Positions 52,859 to 61,545 of a stretch of DNA of 64,000 nucleotides are shown in pieces. The first letter of the stretch is position 1; the number at the start of each line of letters is the position of its first letter. The notes beneath the pieces are model-generated. The model saw nothing but the letters and a program-made list of their open reading frames with translations. It was not told where the DNA came from and made no database searches. The translations under genes were made by a program, and so were the position numbers. This DNA is from an uncultured Prevotellaceae bacterium (GTDB lineage: Bacteria; Bacteroidota; Bacteroidia; Bacteroidales; Bacteroidaceae): the NCBI GenBank assembly GCA_947176895.1, contig CAMWSK010000003.1, positions 84,827 to 148,826 of the forward strand, in the 5' to 3' direction.

Positions 52859-54595
52859 ATGTTTAGATTTGAAAACCCGCAATATCTATATCTGCTTGTT
52901 CTGGTTCCTGCATTTATCTTGATTTATGTCTTGAACCATTACCGCAAACGTAACAGATTGAAGGCTTACGGCGATCCTCGGTTGTTGCGCGGATTGATGC
53001 GTGACGTGTCGGCATGGCATCCTTTGGCGAAGTTTGCTCTGTTGATGGTGGCCTTATCATCGCTCATCATCGCCTTCGCCCGCCCCCAATACGGCACGAA
53101 AATCAACACAAGCGAACGTAATGGCATAGAGGCCATGATTGCCGTGGATGTGAGCAACAGCATGTTGGCCGAGGATGTGCGTCCCAGCAGACTGGATAAA
53201 GCCAAGATGTTGTTCAGCAATATGGTGGACAACATGAAAGACGATCATGTCGGCATCGTGGTGTTTGCCGGTGAGGCCTACACAAAGCTTCCCATGACAA
53301 ACGACTATGTCTCGACCAAGTTGGTTCTCGATCAAATGGATCCCTCTATGGTCGCGTCACAAGGGACGGATGTTGCCGCGGCCATTGAACTGGCACAACA
53401 AAACTTCTCGGGACGTGAGGATGTGACCCGTGCCATTTTTCTTATTACGGACGGAGAGGATAACGAGGGTGGGGCTGTGGAGGCCGCCCGCAAAGCGGCT
53501 TCCCAAGGTGTCAGAGTGTATGTGCTTGGCGTGGGTAGCCCGCAGGGTGCCCATATACCGATGCCCGGAACTCATCAGAACATGGTGGATGAAGAGGGCG
53601 TACCTGTGGTTACGGCGTTGAACGAGAAGATGTGTGCCGAGATTGCCGAGGCCGGTGAAGGCGCCTATATCTATGTGGAGAACAGCACATCGGCTCAAGC
53701 ACAATTAAACAAATACCTGAGTAAACTTCAGAAGACAAACCTGGAAAAGAACGTCTATAGTGAGTTTGATGAGCAGTTTCAAGGCTTCCTGCTTATAGCT
53801 CTCGTCTGTTTGTTGTTGGAAGTGTTGTTGCTGGAAAGGCAGACACATCTTTTTCGTCGTAAGCAAACGGTTGTATCGGTTTTGTGCCTTTTGTTTTCAA
53901 CGGCGGCTGTTGCCCAGAGCCATCGTGATTATGTCCGTCGGGGTAACCGTATGTACCAGAAAGAAATGTATGAGAAAGCCCTTGTCGAGTATAAAAACGC
54001 TTATCAGAAGGATTCCACGGATTTGGTGGTGCTTTATGACTATGCCAACTCGTTGCTTCAGTTGGGGGATACGTCCGGCGTCAAGGAAGCCAACAACCTG
54101 CTGTTGCGTGCCTCGAAGCTGGCTCAGTCTTCAGACCGTAAAGCAAGAATCCACCACAATCTTGGATGGTTGTATCAAAGTATTCATCGCGAGGTAAAAA
54201 GAACGGGGCAAGAGATGAAGGACTTGCCAAGCACGAAATTGCTGGAAATAGCTATTGCCAATTATAAAGAAGCGCTGCGAAATACGCCGGACGATGAGGA
54301 AACGCGCTACAATTATGTCCTATGTCAGCGCCAATTGGAAAAAGAGCAACAGCAGGGAGGTGGAGGAGAATCGCAGCAACAAAGCCCTCAGCAGAATAAA
54401 GATGACCAGCAGGACCAGAAGGAACAACCCGATAAGCCTGAGCAAAACAAAGAGCAGAACGCAGAGCCGCTGGATAAAGATAAGCGGAATGCCGAACAGT
54501 TGCTGAAGGCCGCCCTGCAGAATGAACGGAAAACCCAAGACAAAGTGAAACAACAGCATCAAAGCGATAAAAGAAGATTGAAGAAACAATGGTAA
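52859..54595 (+). CDS. BatB-BatC fusion: VWA membrane protein plus TPR domain
   Basis: 578 aa. Residues 1-335 are BatB: two helices, a vWA domain with MIAVDVSNSMLAED and LITDGEDNEGG, and a third helix (FLLIALVCLLLEVLLLE). At ~336-352 there is a signal-peptide-like TVVSVLCLLFSTAAVAQ and then TPRs (YVRRGNRMYQKEMYEKALVEYKNAYQ, ARIHHNLGWLYQSI) and a Gln/Glu/Asp-rich tail, which is the layout of BatC. In other Bacteroidota these are usually two genes. The internal hydrophobic segment puts the TPR part in the periplasm. Confidence 0.92.
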   Translation: MFRFENPQYLYLLVLVPAFILIYVLNHYRKRNRLKAYGDPRLLRGLMRDVSAWHPLAKFALLMVALSSLIIAFARPQYGTKINTSERNGIEAMIAVDVSNSMLAEDVRPSRLDKAKMLFSNMVDNMKDDHVGIVVFAGEAYTKLPMTNDYVSTKLVLDQMDPSMVASQGTDVAAAIELAQQNFSGREDVTRAIFLITDGEDNEGGAVEAARKAASQGVRVYVLGVGSPQGAHIPMPGTHQNMVDEEGVPVVTALNEKMCAEIAEAGEGAYIYVENSTSAQAQLNKYLSKLQKTNLEKNVYSEFDEQFQGFLLIALVCLLLEVLLLERQTHLFRRKQTVVSVLCLLFSTAAVAQSHRDYVRRGNRMYQKEMYEKALVEYKNAYQKDSTDLVVLYDYANSLLQLGDTSGVKEANNLLLRASKLAQSSDRKARIHHNLGWLYQSIHREVKRTGQEMKDLPSTKLLEIAIANYKEALRNTPDDEETRYNYVLCQRQLEKEQQQGGGGESQQQSPQQNKDDQQDQKEQPDKPEQNKEQNAEPLDKDKRNAEQLLKAALQNERKTQDKVKQQHQSDKRRLKKQW

Positions 54596-56397
54596 GACGA
54601 GAATATCTACTGCTGCTTCTGTGTGCGTTATTGTTGCCGTCGACGCTTATAGCGCAGATAAAGGTATCCCTTCAAGCACCCCAACAAGTGATTGAAGGGC
54701 ATAGCTTTAGAATAAGTTATGTGGTAAATTCACAGGAAGTGCAGGATGTCAGTGTGGGAGATTTTACGGGTTTTGAACTGACCTATGGCCCGGCAACCAG
54801 TCGCAGTTTCAGCCAGACGATGATTAACGGCAAGAGCACGACCAACAGTTCTGTTACTTTTTCATATACGTTGTCAGCTACGCAATCGGGAACCTTTACG
54901 CTTCCTGCCATGACGGTTACGGTAGACGGGCGAAAATACAAAAGTGGCACGGCACAGGTGAAAGTCGTGAAAGATGTGCCTGCCTCAAGCACTCCCTCGA
55001 CCCCCACTCATCAGCGTACTCAAAGAGTGGGAGAAAAGGTAACCGACAGCGATCTGTTTGTTACCGTCACAGCCAGCAAAAAGAATGTTTATGAGCAGGA
55101 GGCTGTGTTGCTTACATATAAGCTATACACCCTGGTAACGATAGAGAGTTGTGAGACCAAGTTGCCCGAAATGGATGACTTCTTCTCACAAGAGGTACCA
55201 CTTCCCAAACAGAAATCACTGAGCTATGAGGCTCACGATGACCGTCTTTATGGTACCGTCACTTGGTGTCAATATGTTGTTTATCCTCAGAAGTCGGGTG
55301 AACTTACGATTCCCGCATTGCCTTTTGATGTCGTTGTGGTTCAGCAGGACCGTTCATCTGACCCTCTTGATGTCTTCTTCGGAGGAGGAGTATCCGAAGT
55401 GAGGGTGAAAAAGCGGGTAAAGGCTCCGGCGGTTGCCTTGAATGTGATGCCGTTGCCCCAGAGCAGCACCGGTTTTTCCGGTGCCGTGGGGTCGGACTTC
55501 TCCGTAAAGGCTTCGCTGAGTCCTCAAAAAGTTGATGCAAACGATGCCGTTCAGTTAAGTCTTGTCGTTAATGGCACGGGGAATCTTAAGCTATTGTCTG
55601 CCCCGGAAGTAAAATGGCCCTCGGATTTTGAGAGCTATGATGCCAAGCAGTCCGACAACCATCGCCCCACGACAGCCGGTGCGACGGGGTCTGTGAGCTT
55701 TGATTATACGGCAGTACCCCGCCATGGAGGCAGTTATCAGATTCCCCCCGTAGAGTTTACTTACTTTGATGTCCAGAAGAAGGAATATAAGACCCTAAAG
55801 ACGGACAGCTTCAACCTGGAAGTGAAAGGTGTGGCCGGGAGCAGTCGCTCGAAATATTCCGGTCAGGAGGATGTGGAGGTGCTGAACTCTGACATCCGCC
55901 ATATTATGACGGGAGGCACAGGCACGTCGCAACGTGGTGCCCGATTCTTCGGAAGCCTTTCCTATCTACTCGTCTTTCCGATTGCGTTACTGGTGTTTGT
56001 CCTTTTTGTTATCGCGATGCGTCGCCATGCCGCCTCGACGGCAGACATCACCCATAACCGTCACAAGCATGCGGGGAAAGTTGCGTCAAGGCGTCTGAAG
56101 TTGGCCCGTCAGTTACAAAAGGGGAACCGGCGTGAGGCTTTTTATGATGAGGTGATGCGGGCACTTTGGGGTTACGTGGCAGACAAGTTGGGACTTCCTG
56201 TAGCCGACCTTTCAAAGGACAATGTGAGCCTTCTGCTTTCACAGCGAGGCGTGGAAATGAATACCATAGAGGCTTTTGCTTCCGTGTTGGAAGAGTGCGA
56301 GTTTGCCCGTTTTGCGCAAGGTGCGGCCAGCACCACCATGGAGCAGGTCATGGAGCAGGCTGCGGATGTCATTGATAAAATTGAAGAAAAATTATGA
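54589..56397 (+). CDS. batD: BatD oxygen-tolerance protein
   Basis: 602 aa. Signal peptide MVRREYLLLLLCALLLPSTLIAQ, tandem beta-sandwich repeats (IEGHSFRISYVVNSQEVQDV, VYEQEAVLLTYKLYT, VDANDAVQLSLVVNGTGN), a membrane helix ~465-485 (LLVFPIALLVFVLFVIAM) and a helical cytoplasmic tail (GYVADKLGLPVADLSKDNVSLLL). Start overlaps the BatBC stop and its own stop overlaps batE by four nt. It probably binds or presents the VWA proteins. Confidence 0.92.
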   Translation: MVRREYLLLLLCALLLPSTLIAQIKVSLQAPQQVIEGHSFRISYVVNSQEVQDVSVGDFTGFELTYGPATSRSFSQTMINGKSTTNSSVTFSYTLSATQSGTFTLPAMTVTVDGRKYKSGTAQVKVVKDVPASSTPSTPTHQRTQRVGEKVTDSDLFVTVTASKKNVYEQEAVLLTYKLYTLVTIESCETKLPEMDDFFSQEVPLPKQKSLSYEAHDDRLYGTVTWCQYVVYPQKSGELTIPALPFDVVVVQQDRSSDPLDVFFGGGVSEVRVKKRVKAPAVALNVMPLPQSSTGFSGAVGSDFSVKASLSPQKVDANDAVQLSLVVNGTGNLKLLSAPEVKWPSDFESYDAKQSDNHRPTTAGATGSVSFDYTAVPRHGGSYQIPPVEFTYFDVQKKEYKTLKTDSFNLEVKGVAGSSRSKYSGQEDVEVLNSDIRHIMTGGTGTSQRGARFFGSLSYLLVFPIALLVFVLFVIAMRRHAASTADITHNRHKHAGKVASRRLKLARQLQKGNRREAFYDEVMRALWGYVADKLGLPVADLSKDNVSLLLSQRGVEMNTIEAFASVLEECEFARFAQGAASTTMEQVMEQAADVIDKIEEKL

Positions 56398-57137
56398 AGA
56401 TATTTTCGCTGTTCTTTTTGTTTGCTTTCACCTTTCTGCCACAAGTTTCGGCATCAGATGATATACGTACGCAGGCAGATAGCGCCTACATGGCAGAGCG
56501 ATATGCCGAGGCTTTGAAATATTATCAGGAACTGGAGCCTTCCGCCTCCACGTTATATAATATAGGAAACTGTTATTATCGGCTTGACAGTCTTTCGGCC
56601 GCCATCCTTTTTTATGAGCGTGCCCATTTGCTGAGTCCCGGCAACGACAATATCAAGTTTAACCTTGCTTTGGCACAGGGAAAGACCGTGGACAAGGCTG
56701 CGCCCCGACATGAGTTTTTTTTCGTCGGGTGGTATCGTACTTTATGCCACGTCATGAGCGTTGACGCTTGGGCGTATGTTGCCGTGGCGGCATTTCTGCT
56801 GGCTCTCCTGTTTTTCGCCTGGCACATTCTTTGGGCAAGCGGACGCGTTGGCAAGATAACGTTGGGTGTTTCCATCGTGGCCTTTGCGGTTTGTGTGCTC
56901 TCCAACGTGTTTGCTTTCAGCCAGCATTACCAGCTCACACATCGCACGGGAGCTGTTGTCATGCTTCAGTCAGTTCCTGTGCGAAGCATTCCCGACCAGG
57001 GAGGCAAGGAGCTGTTTGTGTTGCATGCCGGCACACGCGTGGAGGTTGTGGACAGCAGTCTGGAGGATTGGAGCGAAGTGGAATTGTCTGATGGCAAGAG
57101 GGGTTGGATCAAGCGGTCGGCCATTGAAATCATTTAA
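56394..57137 (+). CDS. batE: BatE, TPR and SH3-like membrane protein
   Basis: 247 aa. Signal peptide MKIFSLFFLFAFTFLPQVSA, TPRs (AERYAEALKYYQELEPSASTLYNIGNCYYRL), two membrane helices (WAYVAVAAFLLALLFFAWHILW, LGVSIVAFAVCVLSNVFAF) and a C-terminal bacterial SH3-like domain (VPVRSIPDQGGKELFVLHAGTRVEVV...GWIKRSAIEII). Last Bat gene; the PAP2 gene starts immediately after its stop. Confidence 0.9.
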   Translation: MKIFSLFFLFAFTFLPQVSASDDIRTQADSAYMAERYAEALKYYQELEPSASTLYNIGNCYYRLDSLSAAILFYERAHLLSPGNDNIKFNLALAQGKTVDKAAPRHEFFFVGWYRTLCHVMSVDAWAYVAVAAFLLALLFFAWHILWASGRVGKITLGVSIVAFAVCVLSNVFAFSQHYQLTHRTGAVVMLQSVPVRSIPDQGGKELFVLHAGTRVEVVDSSLEDWSEVELSDGKRGWIKRSAIEII

Positions 57138-57827
57138 ATGATAGGTGTTATGGAATGGCTCATACAAATTGACAAACAGCTTTTGCTGTGCCTGAACGGA
57201 TCGGATTGCCTGTGGTTGGATAATCTGATGTGGTACGTAAGCAAGACGGGCACGTGGACGTTTATGCTGCTTGCCCTTCTCTATCTGGTGGTGCGTCGCG
57301 ACAATTGGCGTGCAACGGTTTCTTTTCTGCTTTGTTTCGTCCTTTGTATCGTGCTGGCCGACCAGATAAGCAGTTCCATCATCAAGCCCCTTGTGATGCG
57401 TCCCCGTCCCACACACGATGCCGTAATCGGTTCGATGGTCGATGTGGTTCGCGGCTATCGTGGCGGGCAATTCGGTTTTGTTTCAAGTCACGCGGCCAAC
57501 ACGTTCGCTGTTGTCACCTTGCTGTCTTTGGTTGTTCGTCGCCGTGCGCTCACGCTCATCACCTTCTTCTGGGCCATGCTGGTGAGCTATTCGCGCGTCT
57601 ATCTTGGTGTTCATTACCCCGGTGACATCCTTTGCGGGGGAGTGTTGGGAGTGTTTGTCGGTTGGGCGATGTTCCGCCTCTACCTTTGTCTGGCATCTTT
57701 GTCGCATGATAACAGGGAAGCCCGCAACCATTCTACGGCCACGGGCTTCTCTGAGTTTCGTTTGCGTTGCTTTTATGCCTCGGTTTTTCTCACCTGTATT
57801 TTTTTGATTATCTACAGTTTCCTTTAA
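57138..57827 (+). CDS. PAP2-family phosphatase
   Basis: 229 aa. Membrane helices with the phosphatase signature: KPLVMRPRPTHD (motif 1), GFVSSHAANT (motif 2) and SRVYLGVHYPGDI (motif 3). These enzymes dephosphorylate lipid phosphates such as undecaprenyl pyrophosphate or phosphatidylglycerophosphate, and the outward-facing site suggests a role in envelope lipid recycling. A basic C-terminal segment and a last helix extend beyond the domain. It immediately follows batE and likely shares its transcript. Confidence 0.9.
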   Translation: MIGVMEWLIQIDKQLLLCLNGSDCLWLDNLMWYVSKTGTWTFMLLALLYLVVRRDNWRATVSFLLCFVLCIVLADQISSSIIKPLVMRPRPTHDAVIGSMVDVVRGYRGGQFGFVSSHAANTFAVVTLLSLVVRRRALTLITFFWAMLVSYSRVYLGVHYPGDILCGGVLGVFVGWAMFRLYLCLASLSHDNREARNHSTATGFSEFRLRCFYASVFLTCIFLIIYSFL

Positions 57828-57843
57828 TCGTCCGGCAATGGCG

Positions 57844-58677
57844 CTATCGTCTGCTGCTCCGGCTGCTGCCTGCTCCGGACGAGCTCCGGCTACTGCCTTG
57901 TCTGCTTCCGACACCTGCGTTGCTGTTGCGGCTTGAGGTGCTTGTTCCGCGGCTGGGTACGCTTACGCTTGTTCCCCGACCTTCGCCACGCCTGTTGTTC
58001 ACCGTTGTCCGGCTGCTGCTACGCATGTCATTATCTCTTCTTGGAGGATTGCTTGGCACAACTCTGTTGTGATTCTCGGGGCGGCGTCCTGTTTCGGGCT
58101 GTGGTATTCTGCCGTTTCCTCTGCCGGGATTCCCACCGTATCGTTTGTTATTCCCTTTGTCCGGGTGGGTCACCGTGTGTTGCCTGTCACTTCTCATACC
58201 TCCGTTCCAGTGCGGACGTCGGTTGTGATAAAAGCTATGATGTCCTTCCATGTGGTGGCGGCCATGGCCTCCTCTGTAATGCCAATAGATGGTGGGACGG
58301 GAATAGTAGAAGTGTGTGTGGGCATAGTGTCGATAGACGGGGAAGTACCATGCACCGCTCAACCAGCGTACCGGACGATAGAAATAGTCCAATGTGCGAT
58401 AGGCGGCCCACTGCCATTCATACAGGATGTAGCGGATATCCTCGTTTCGGTACATGAGATACACGGCATCCACATCGGCGGGTGTTCTCAACTGCAGGAA
58501 ATAGTCCAGGTTGATTTCATAGATGTCATTGTACTGAGCACTGTTCAGGTTCAGTTCATAGGCCATCTTATCGGTAAGATAATAAGCCTGGCGGCGGGCC
58601 GTCTCATAATCCATGGCATTTGCCCGGCCGATTGCGAAGCCCAATGAGCAAATCAATGCAATGATGTAGTGTTTCAT
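57844..58677 (-). CDS. Secreted Tyr/His then Arg/Ser/Gly-rich protein, unknown
   Basis: 277 aa. Signal peptide MKHYIIALICSLGFAIGRANA. Residues ~22-95 are helical (RRQAYYLTDKMAYELNLNSAQYNDIYEINLDYFLQL), similar to small stress-type periplasmic proteins. Residues ~105-150 are His/Tyr-rich (YRHYAHTHFYYSRPTIYWHYRGGHGRHHMEGHH) and could bind metals. From ~155 the chain is low-complexity Arg/Asn/Gly and finally Ser/Arg repeats. The -7 box TACCTTTG is at 58715-58722 on the minus strand. Convergent with the PAP2 gene; 100 nt to ispE. Confidence 0.8.
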   Translation of the reverse strand: MKHYIIALICSLGFAIGRANAMDYETARRQAYYLTDKMAYELNLNSAQYNDIYEINLDYFLQLRTPADVDAVYLMYRNEDIRYILYEWQWAAYRTLDYFYRPVRWLSGAWYFPVYRHYAHTHFYYSRPTIYWHYRGGHGRHHMEGHHSFYHNRRPHWNGGMRSDRQHTVTHPDKGNNKRYGGNPGRGNGRIPQPETGRRPENHNRVVPSNPPRRDNDMRSSSRTTVNNRRGEGRGTSVSVPSRGTSTSSRNSNAGVGSRQGSSRSSSGAGSSRSSRR

Positions 58678-58777
58678 AGTCGAATCTCCTTTCTCGGTTT
58701 ATTGGTTTCTGTTGCAAAGGTAGCACCGTTCCGGGCCACATGCAAGGGGATTCGCCTAAAGCGCACGGGGAGTTTCC

Positions 58778-59605
58778 CTAATTGTCGAGGGGAGATGTGA
58801 ACTGGAAACAGGTGGTGTCGATGTGCGTCTCCTGTGTGAAGATTCCGAACACCGAGCTTCCGCTTCCGCTCATGGCTGCATACAGGGCACCCGCATCGAG
58901 CATCTGTCGCTTTATCCGTTCGATGTCGGGATGTGCAGGAAAGATATTTCGTTCAAAATCGTTCTCGATCAACGTCTGCCACTGACGGATGGGCTGCCGG
59001 ATGCTTTGCATCAACGGGTGTTTGGGCTGCCCGGGTTTCACGCCGCCGTAGGCCTCGCGGGTGCTCACGAAATCGTCAGGTTTGACCAACGTCAGCCACA
59101 ATCCCTTCAAATCAAGGTCGATGGGCTCCAGAAGGTCACCGATTCCGCGGGCAAACATGGGTGCGTCTTGGATGAAAAAAGCGCAATCGGCTCCCAGTGT
59201 GGCTGCCATGCCCATCAGCCCGTCCTCATCAATGCCCAACCGCAACATCCGGTTCAGCATCCTCAGCGTGAAGGCGGCATCGCTGCTGCCGCCTCCCAGG
59301 CCGGCACCGCTGGGGATGTTCTTTTTCAGGCGTAGGCCCACGGGGGGCACACCATAGCCTCTTTGTCTCAACAGCGCCACGGCACGCATCACCAGATTGT
59401 CCTTTGCGTCGCCCTCCAATGTGATGCCCTCCAGTTGCAACTCGTCTTCCCCGTCACTTTTCACGCGGATGGTCAACTCGTCGCATAGGGGGATGGGAAC
59501 AAAAACGGTCTCCAGGTTGTGGTAACCGTCGGGGCGACGTTCCGTAATATACAAACCAAGGTTTATTTTGGCGTGGGGATGTGTGGTGAGGGTATTGGGA
59601 AACAT
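58778..59605 (-). CDS. ispE: 4-(cytidine 5'-diphospho)-2-C-methyl-D-erythritol kinase IspE
   Basis: 275 aa GHMP kinase. Motif 1 HAKINLGLYITERRPDGYHNLETV, ATP loop PSGAGLGGGSSDAA, motif 3 GALYAAMSGSGSSVFGIF. It carries out the fourth step of the non-mevalonate isoprenoid route. The -7 box TACCTTTG (minus strand 59632-59639) gives a ~20-nt leader to ATG 59605. The track's + strand ORFs here are antisense shadows. Confidence 0.96.
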   Translation of the reverse strand: MFPNTLTTHPHAKINLGLYITERRPDGYHNLETVFVPIPLCDELTIRVKSDGEDELQLEGITLEGDAKDNLVMRAVALLRQRGYGVPPVGLRLKKNIPSGAGLGGGSSDAAFTLRMLNRMLRLGIDEDGLMGMAATLGADCAFFIQDAPMFARGIGDLLEPIDLDLKGLWLTLVKPDDFVSTREAYGGVKPGQPKHPLMQSIRQPIRQWQTLIENDFERNIFPAHPDIERIKRQMLDAGALYAAMSGSGSSVFGIFTQETHIDTTCFQFTSPLDN

Positions 59606-59715
59606 TGTTGCTATGATGTGTTAGTTGCTTTCAAAGGTATGAAAAACTTTTCAAATGGCCGTTGCGTCATCAGGAAAACTTGACGCAGGATAATTGAGTG
59701 AACATCGCGGCAAAG

Positions 59716-59802
59716 CGATTGAAACATGTTCATGTTTTTCCGAAACGTGTTCATGTTTTTCAAAAACATGTTGATGTTTTGCCTGAAATGTGCGGATGTC
59801 AT
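59716..59802. repeat. Palindromic repeat array, copy R6
   Basis: Units begin at 59724, 59745, 59766 and (degenerate) 59787, each 21 bp apart, e.g. GAAACATGTTCATGTTTTTC. It lies between divergent ispE and the 59888 gene. Confidence 0.8.
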
Positions 59803-59887
59803 TTTTTATCCGTCTTCATGCGTGAATGAAATTTCTTTTGCTTACATTTGTATGAAATAAGGTAGAGATTATATTTACAGAAAGAAT

Positions 59888-60670
59888 ATGGCAAAGAAAG
59901 CAAACACGGGACTCATCCGTTTGGAATCCATTGAAGAACTGAACGCAAGTAATGTTTGGGGCATGGACGCATGGCTGATTGCAAGCCTCTGGGAAAAAGA
60001 AAAAGGCACGGAGAATTTTGCTAGCCAAGAGGAGAAATTGCTCAACGTGTTGCGTATTGCCTTTGAGGTGGTGCACTATAATCCCGAGGACGAGCGCGAG
60101 AACGAGGTGTATGGCAACGACAGCGGATGGACCCAACTGAGCAGCGTGGTCAACAGCAAAAACAAGATTGCGATAAGGGCCAGGGTAATCAGCAAGATTG
60201 GTGACCTGAACGCCCAAAATGTCAAAACCATCTCTGCGGCCACCTTGCTGGACCTCATCAGCCGGAATTTCGGTTCGGGATGGGACGCGTTGCCCTCAAA
60301 CCTGAAAGAGATTATCGAGAGTGCTTTTGATATCAGCACCAGCCAACTGCCCACCAGCCGTCTGCATCTGCCCGGCGGATCGCTGGACAGGAAAGTGAAA
60401 GCCGGCTATGACGTGCTTGAAATTCCCAAAGGCACATGGACCGAAGCCATCTTTGCCCGCAAAAAGGAATCTGGGGACGAAAGTGCATATCAGGCGGATT
60501 CCGGTTATGACGATGACCGCCTGATTGTGGACGATGATGAGGATTTCGTGAACGACAACGGAGCTGACGACACTTTCTATAGCAGCTTTGCCGATGAGAC
60601 CCGTGAAGAAGATGATGAAGAGCTGGAAGGGCTGGACATTAAAAACGGCGAGGATTTAGACCGCGACTGA
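59888..60670 (+). CDS. Acidic conserved hypothetical, unknown
   Basis: 260 aa, soluble, no signal peptide. A structured helical part to ~165 (SIEELNASNVWGMDAWLIASLWEKEKG, ISAATLLDLISRNFGSGWDALPSNLKEIIESAFD) is followed by an acidic tail (YDDDRLIVDDDEDFVNDNGADD, ETREEDDEELEG). The -7 box TACATTTG is at 59843-59850. No family was recognised. It converges with the SpoU methyltransferase gene, whose stop is 5 nt away, so there is no room for a separate terminator. Confidence 0.75.
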   Translation: MAKKANTGLIRLESIEELNASNVWGMDAWLIASLWEKEKGTENFASQEEKLLNVLRIAFEVVHYNPEDERENEVYGNDSGWTQLSSVVNSKNKIAIRARVISKIGDLNAQNVKTISAATLLDLISRNFGSGWDALPSNLKEIIESAFDISTSQLPTSRLHLPGGSLDRKVKAGYDVLEIPKGTWTEAIFARKKESGDESAYQADSGYDDDRLIVDDDEDFVNDNGADDTFYSSFADETREEDDEELEGLDIKNGEDLDRD

Positions 60671-60674
60671 TTGA

Positions 60675-61433
60675 TTACTTGACTCTCCGTCTGAACTCGG
60701 CACACACGATGGCTGTGGCCACAGCCACATTCAGGCTTTCGCTTGTGGCCTTGCCCTCGGGAAAGGGCGGAACAAACAGACGGGCGTTCACCAATGCGCC
60801 CACTTCAGGGCTTACGCCATTGCCCTCGTTGCCCATCACGATGACACCGGAGGGCGAAAGGGGGGTGGTATAGATATCATCGCCATCAAGGAAAGTACCA
60901 TAGATTTGGCCGGAGAATCTGCGTAGTTCTTCGGCCAAATCCGTGTAGTGCACCTGCACGCGGGCCAAAGCGCCCATGGTGGCCTGCACAGCCTTGGGAC
61001 CGAAGATGTCGGCCGACAGGGGCGAGCAGAACACATGCTCAATGCCAAACCAGTCGGCCAATCGCACAATGGTGCCCAGGTTTCCGGGGTCTTGCACCCC
61101 GTCCAATGCAATCACCAGATTCTCGTTTGCGGTTTCCTGAAGGGATACTGTATGGTTGGGAATCTGAAACAAGGCCAACAGGTTCTGGGGATTCTGTTGC
61201 AGGCTGGCACGCTGCAGTTCATCCGGTGTCACACAATCACAGGGAACACCCGTGGGCAAAACGCCGGGATTGTGCTGCAACCACTCTTCCGTGGCTGCGA
61301 AATAAACGGGCCGGAAAGCGGTTAGAAGGTCTAAAACGAGTTTGTGCCCCTCGGCCACAAAGAGCCCTGTACGTCGCCGGTATTTCTTCAACTCAAGTTG
61401 TTTTATCTCCTTAATCCTGTTTTTGCTTATCAT
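60675..61433 (-). CDS. SpoU/TrmH-family RNA 2'-O-methyltransferase
   Basis: 252 aa from ATG 61433 (MISKNRIKEIKQLELKKYRRRTGLFVAEGHKLV). The track start 16 codons earlier spans the TACCTTTG promoter box (minus strand 61455-61462), so it would not be transcribed as coding sequence. SpoU motifs: DGVQDPGNLGTIVRLADWFGI, MGNEGNGVSPEV and SESLNVAVATAIVCAEF, the knot that binds SAM. An N-terminal substrate-binding domain is of the RlmB/TsnR type. Substrate rRNA or tRNA position unknown. Divergent from tamL. Confidence 0.93.
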   Translation of the reverse strand: MISKNRIKEIKQLELKKYRRRTGLFVAEGHKLVLDLLTAFRPVYFAATEEWLQHNPGVLPTGVPCDCVTPDELQRASLQQNPQNLLALFQIPNHTVSLQETANENLVIALDGVQDPGNLGTIVRLADWFGIEHVFCSPLSADIFGPKAVQATMGALARVQVHYTDLAEELRRFSGQIYGTFLDGDDIYTTPLSPSGVIVMGNEGNGVSPEVGALVNARLFVPPFPEGKATSESLNVAVATAIVCAEFRRRVK

Positions 61434-61526
61434 GTGGCTGTTTTCTGTTTCTTGCAAAGGTAGAAATTTATCGCCAATCATGTGCCATTAGCCCGGGAAA
61501 AGCTTTCGTGTTAGCAAATTTAACTG

Positions 61527-61534
61527 TAAATTTG
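61527..61534 (+). promoter_or_regulatory. tamL -7 box (TAAATTTG)
   Basis: Exact TAnnTTTG. Start ~61541 would leave about five nt before ATG 61546, another near-leaderless arrangement. Confidence 0.55.
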
Positions 61535-61545
61535 TAGTCAATAAG

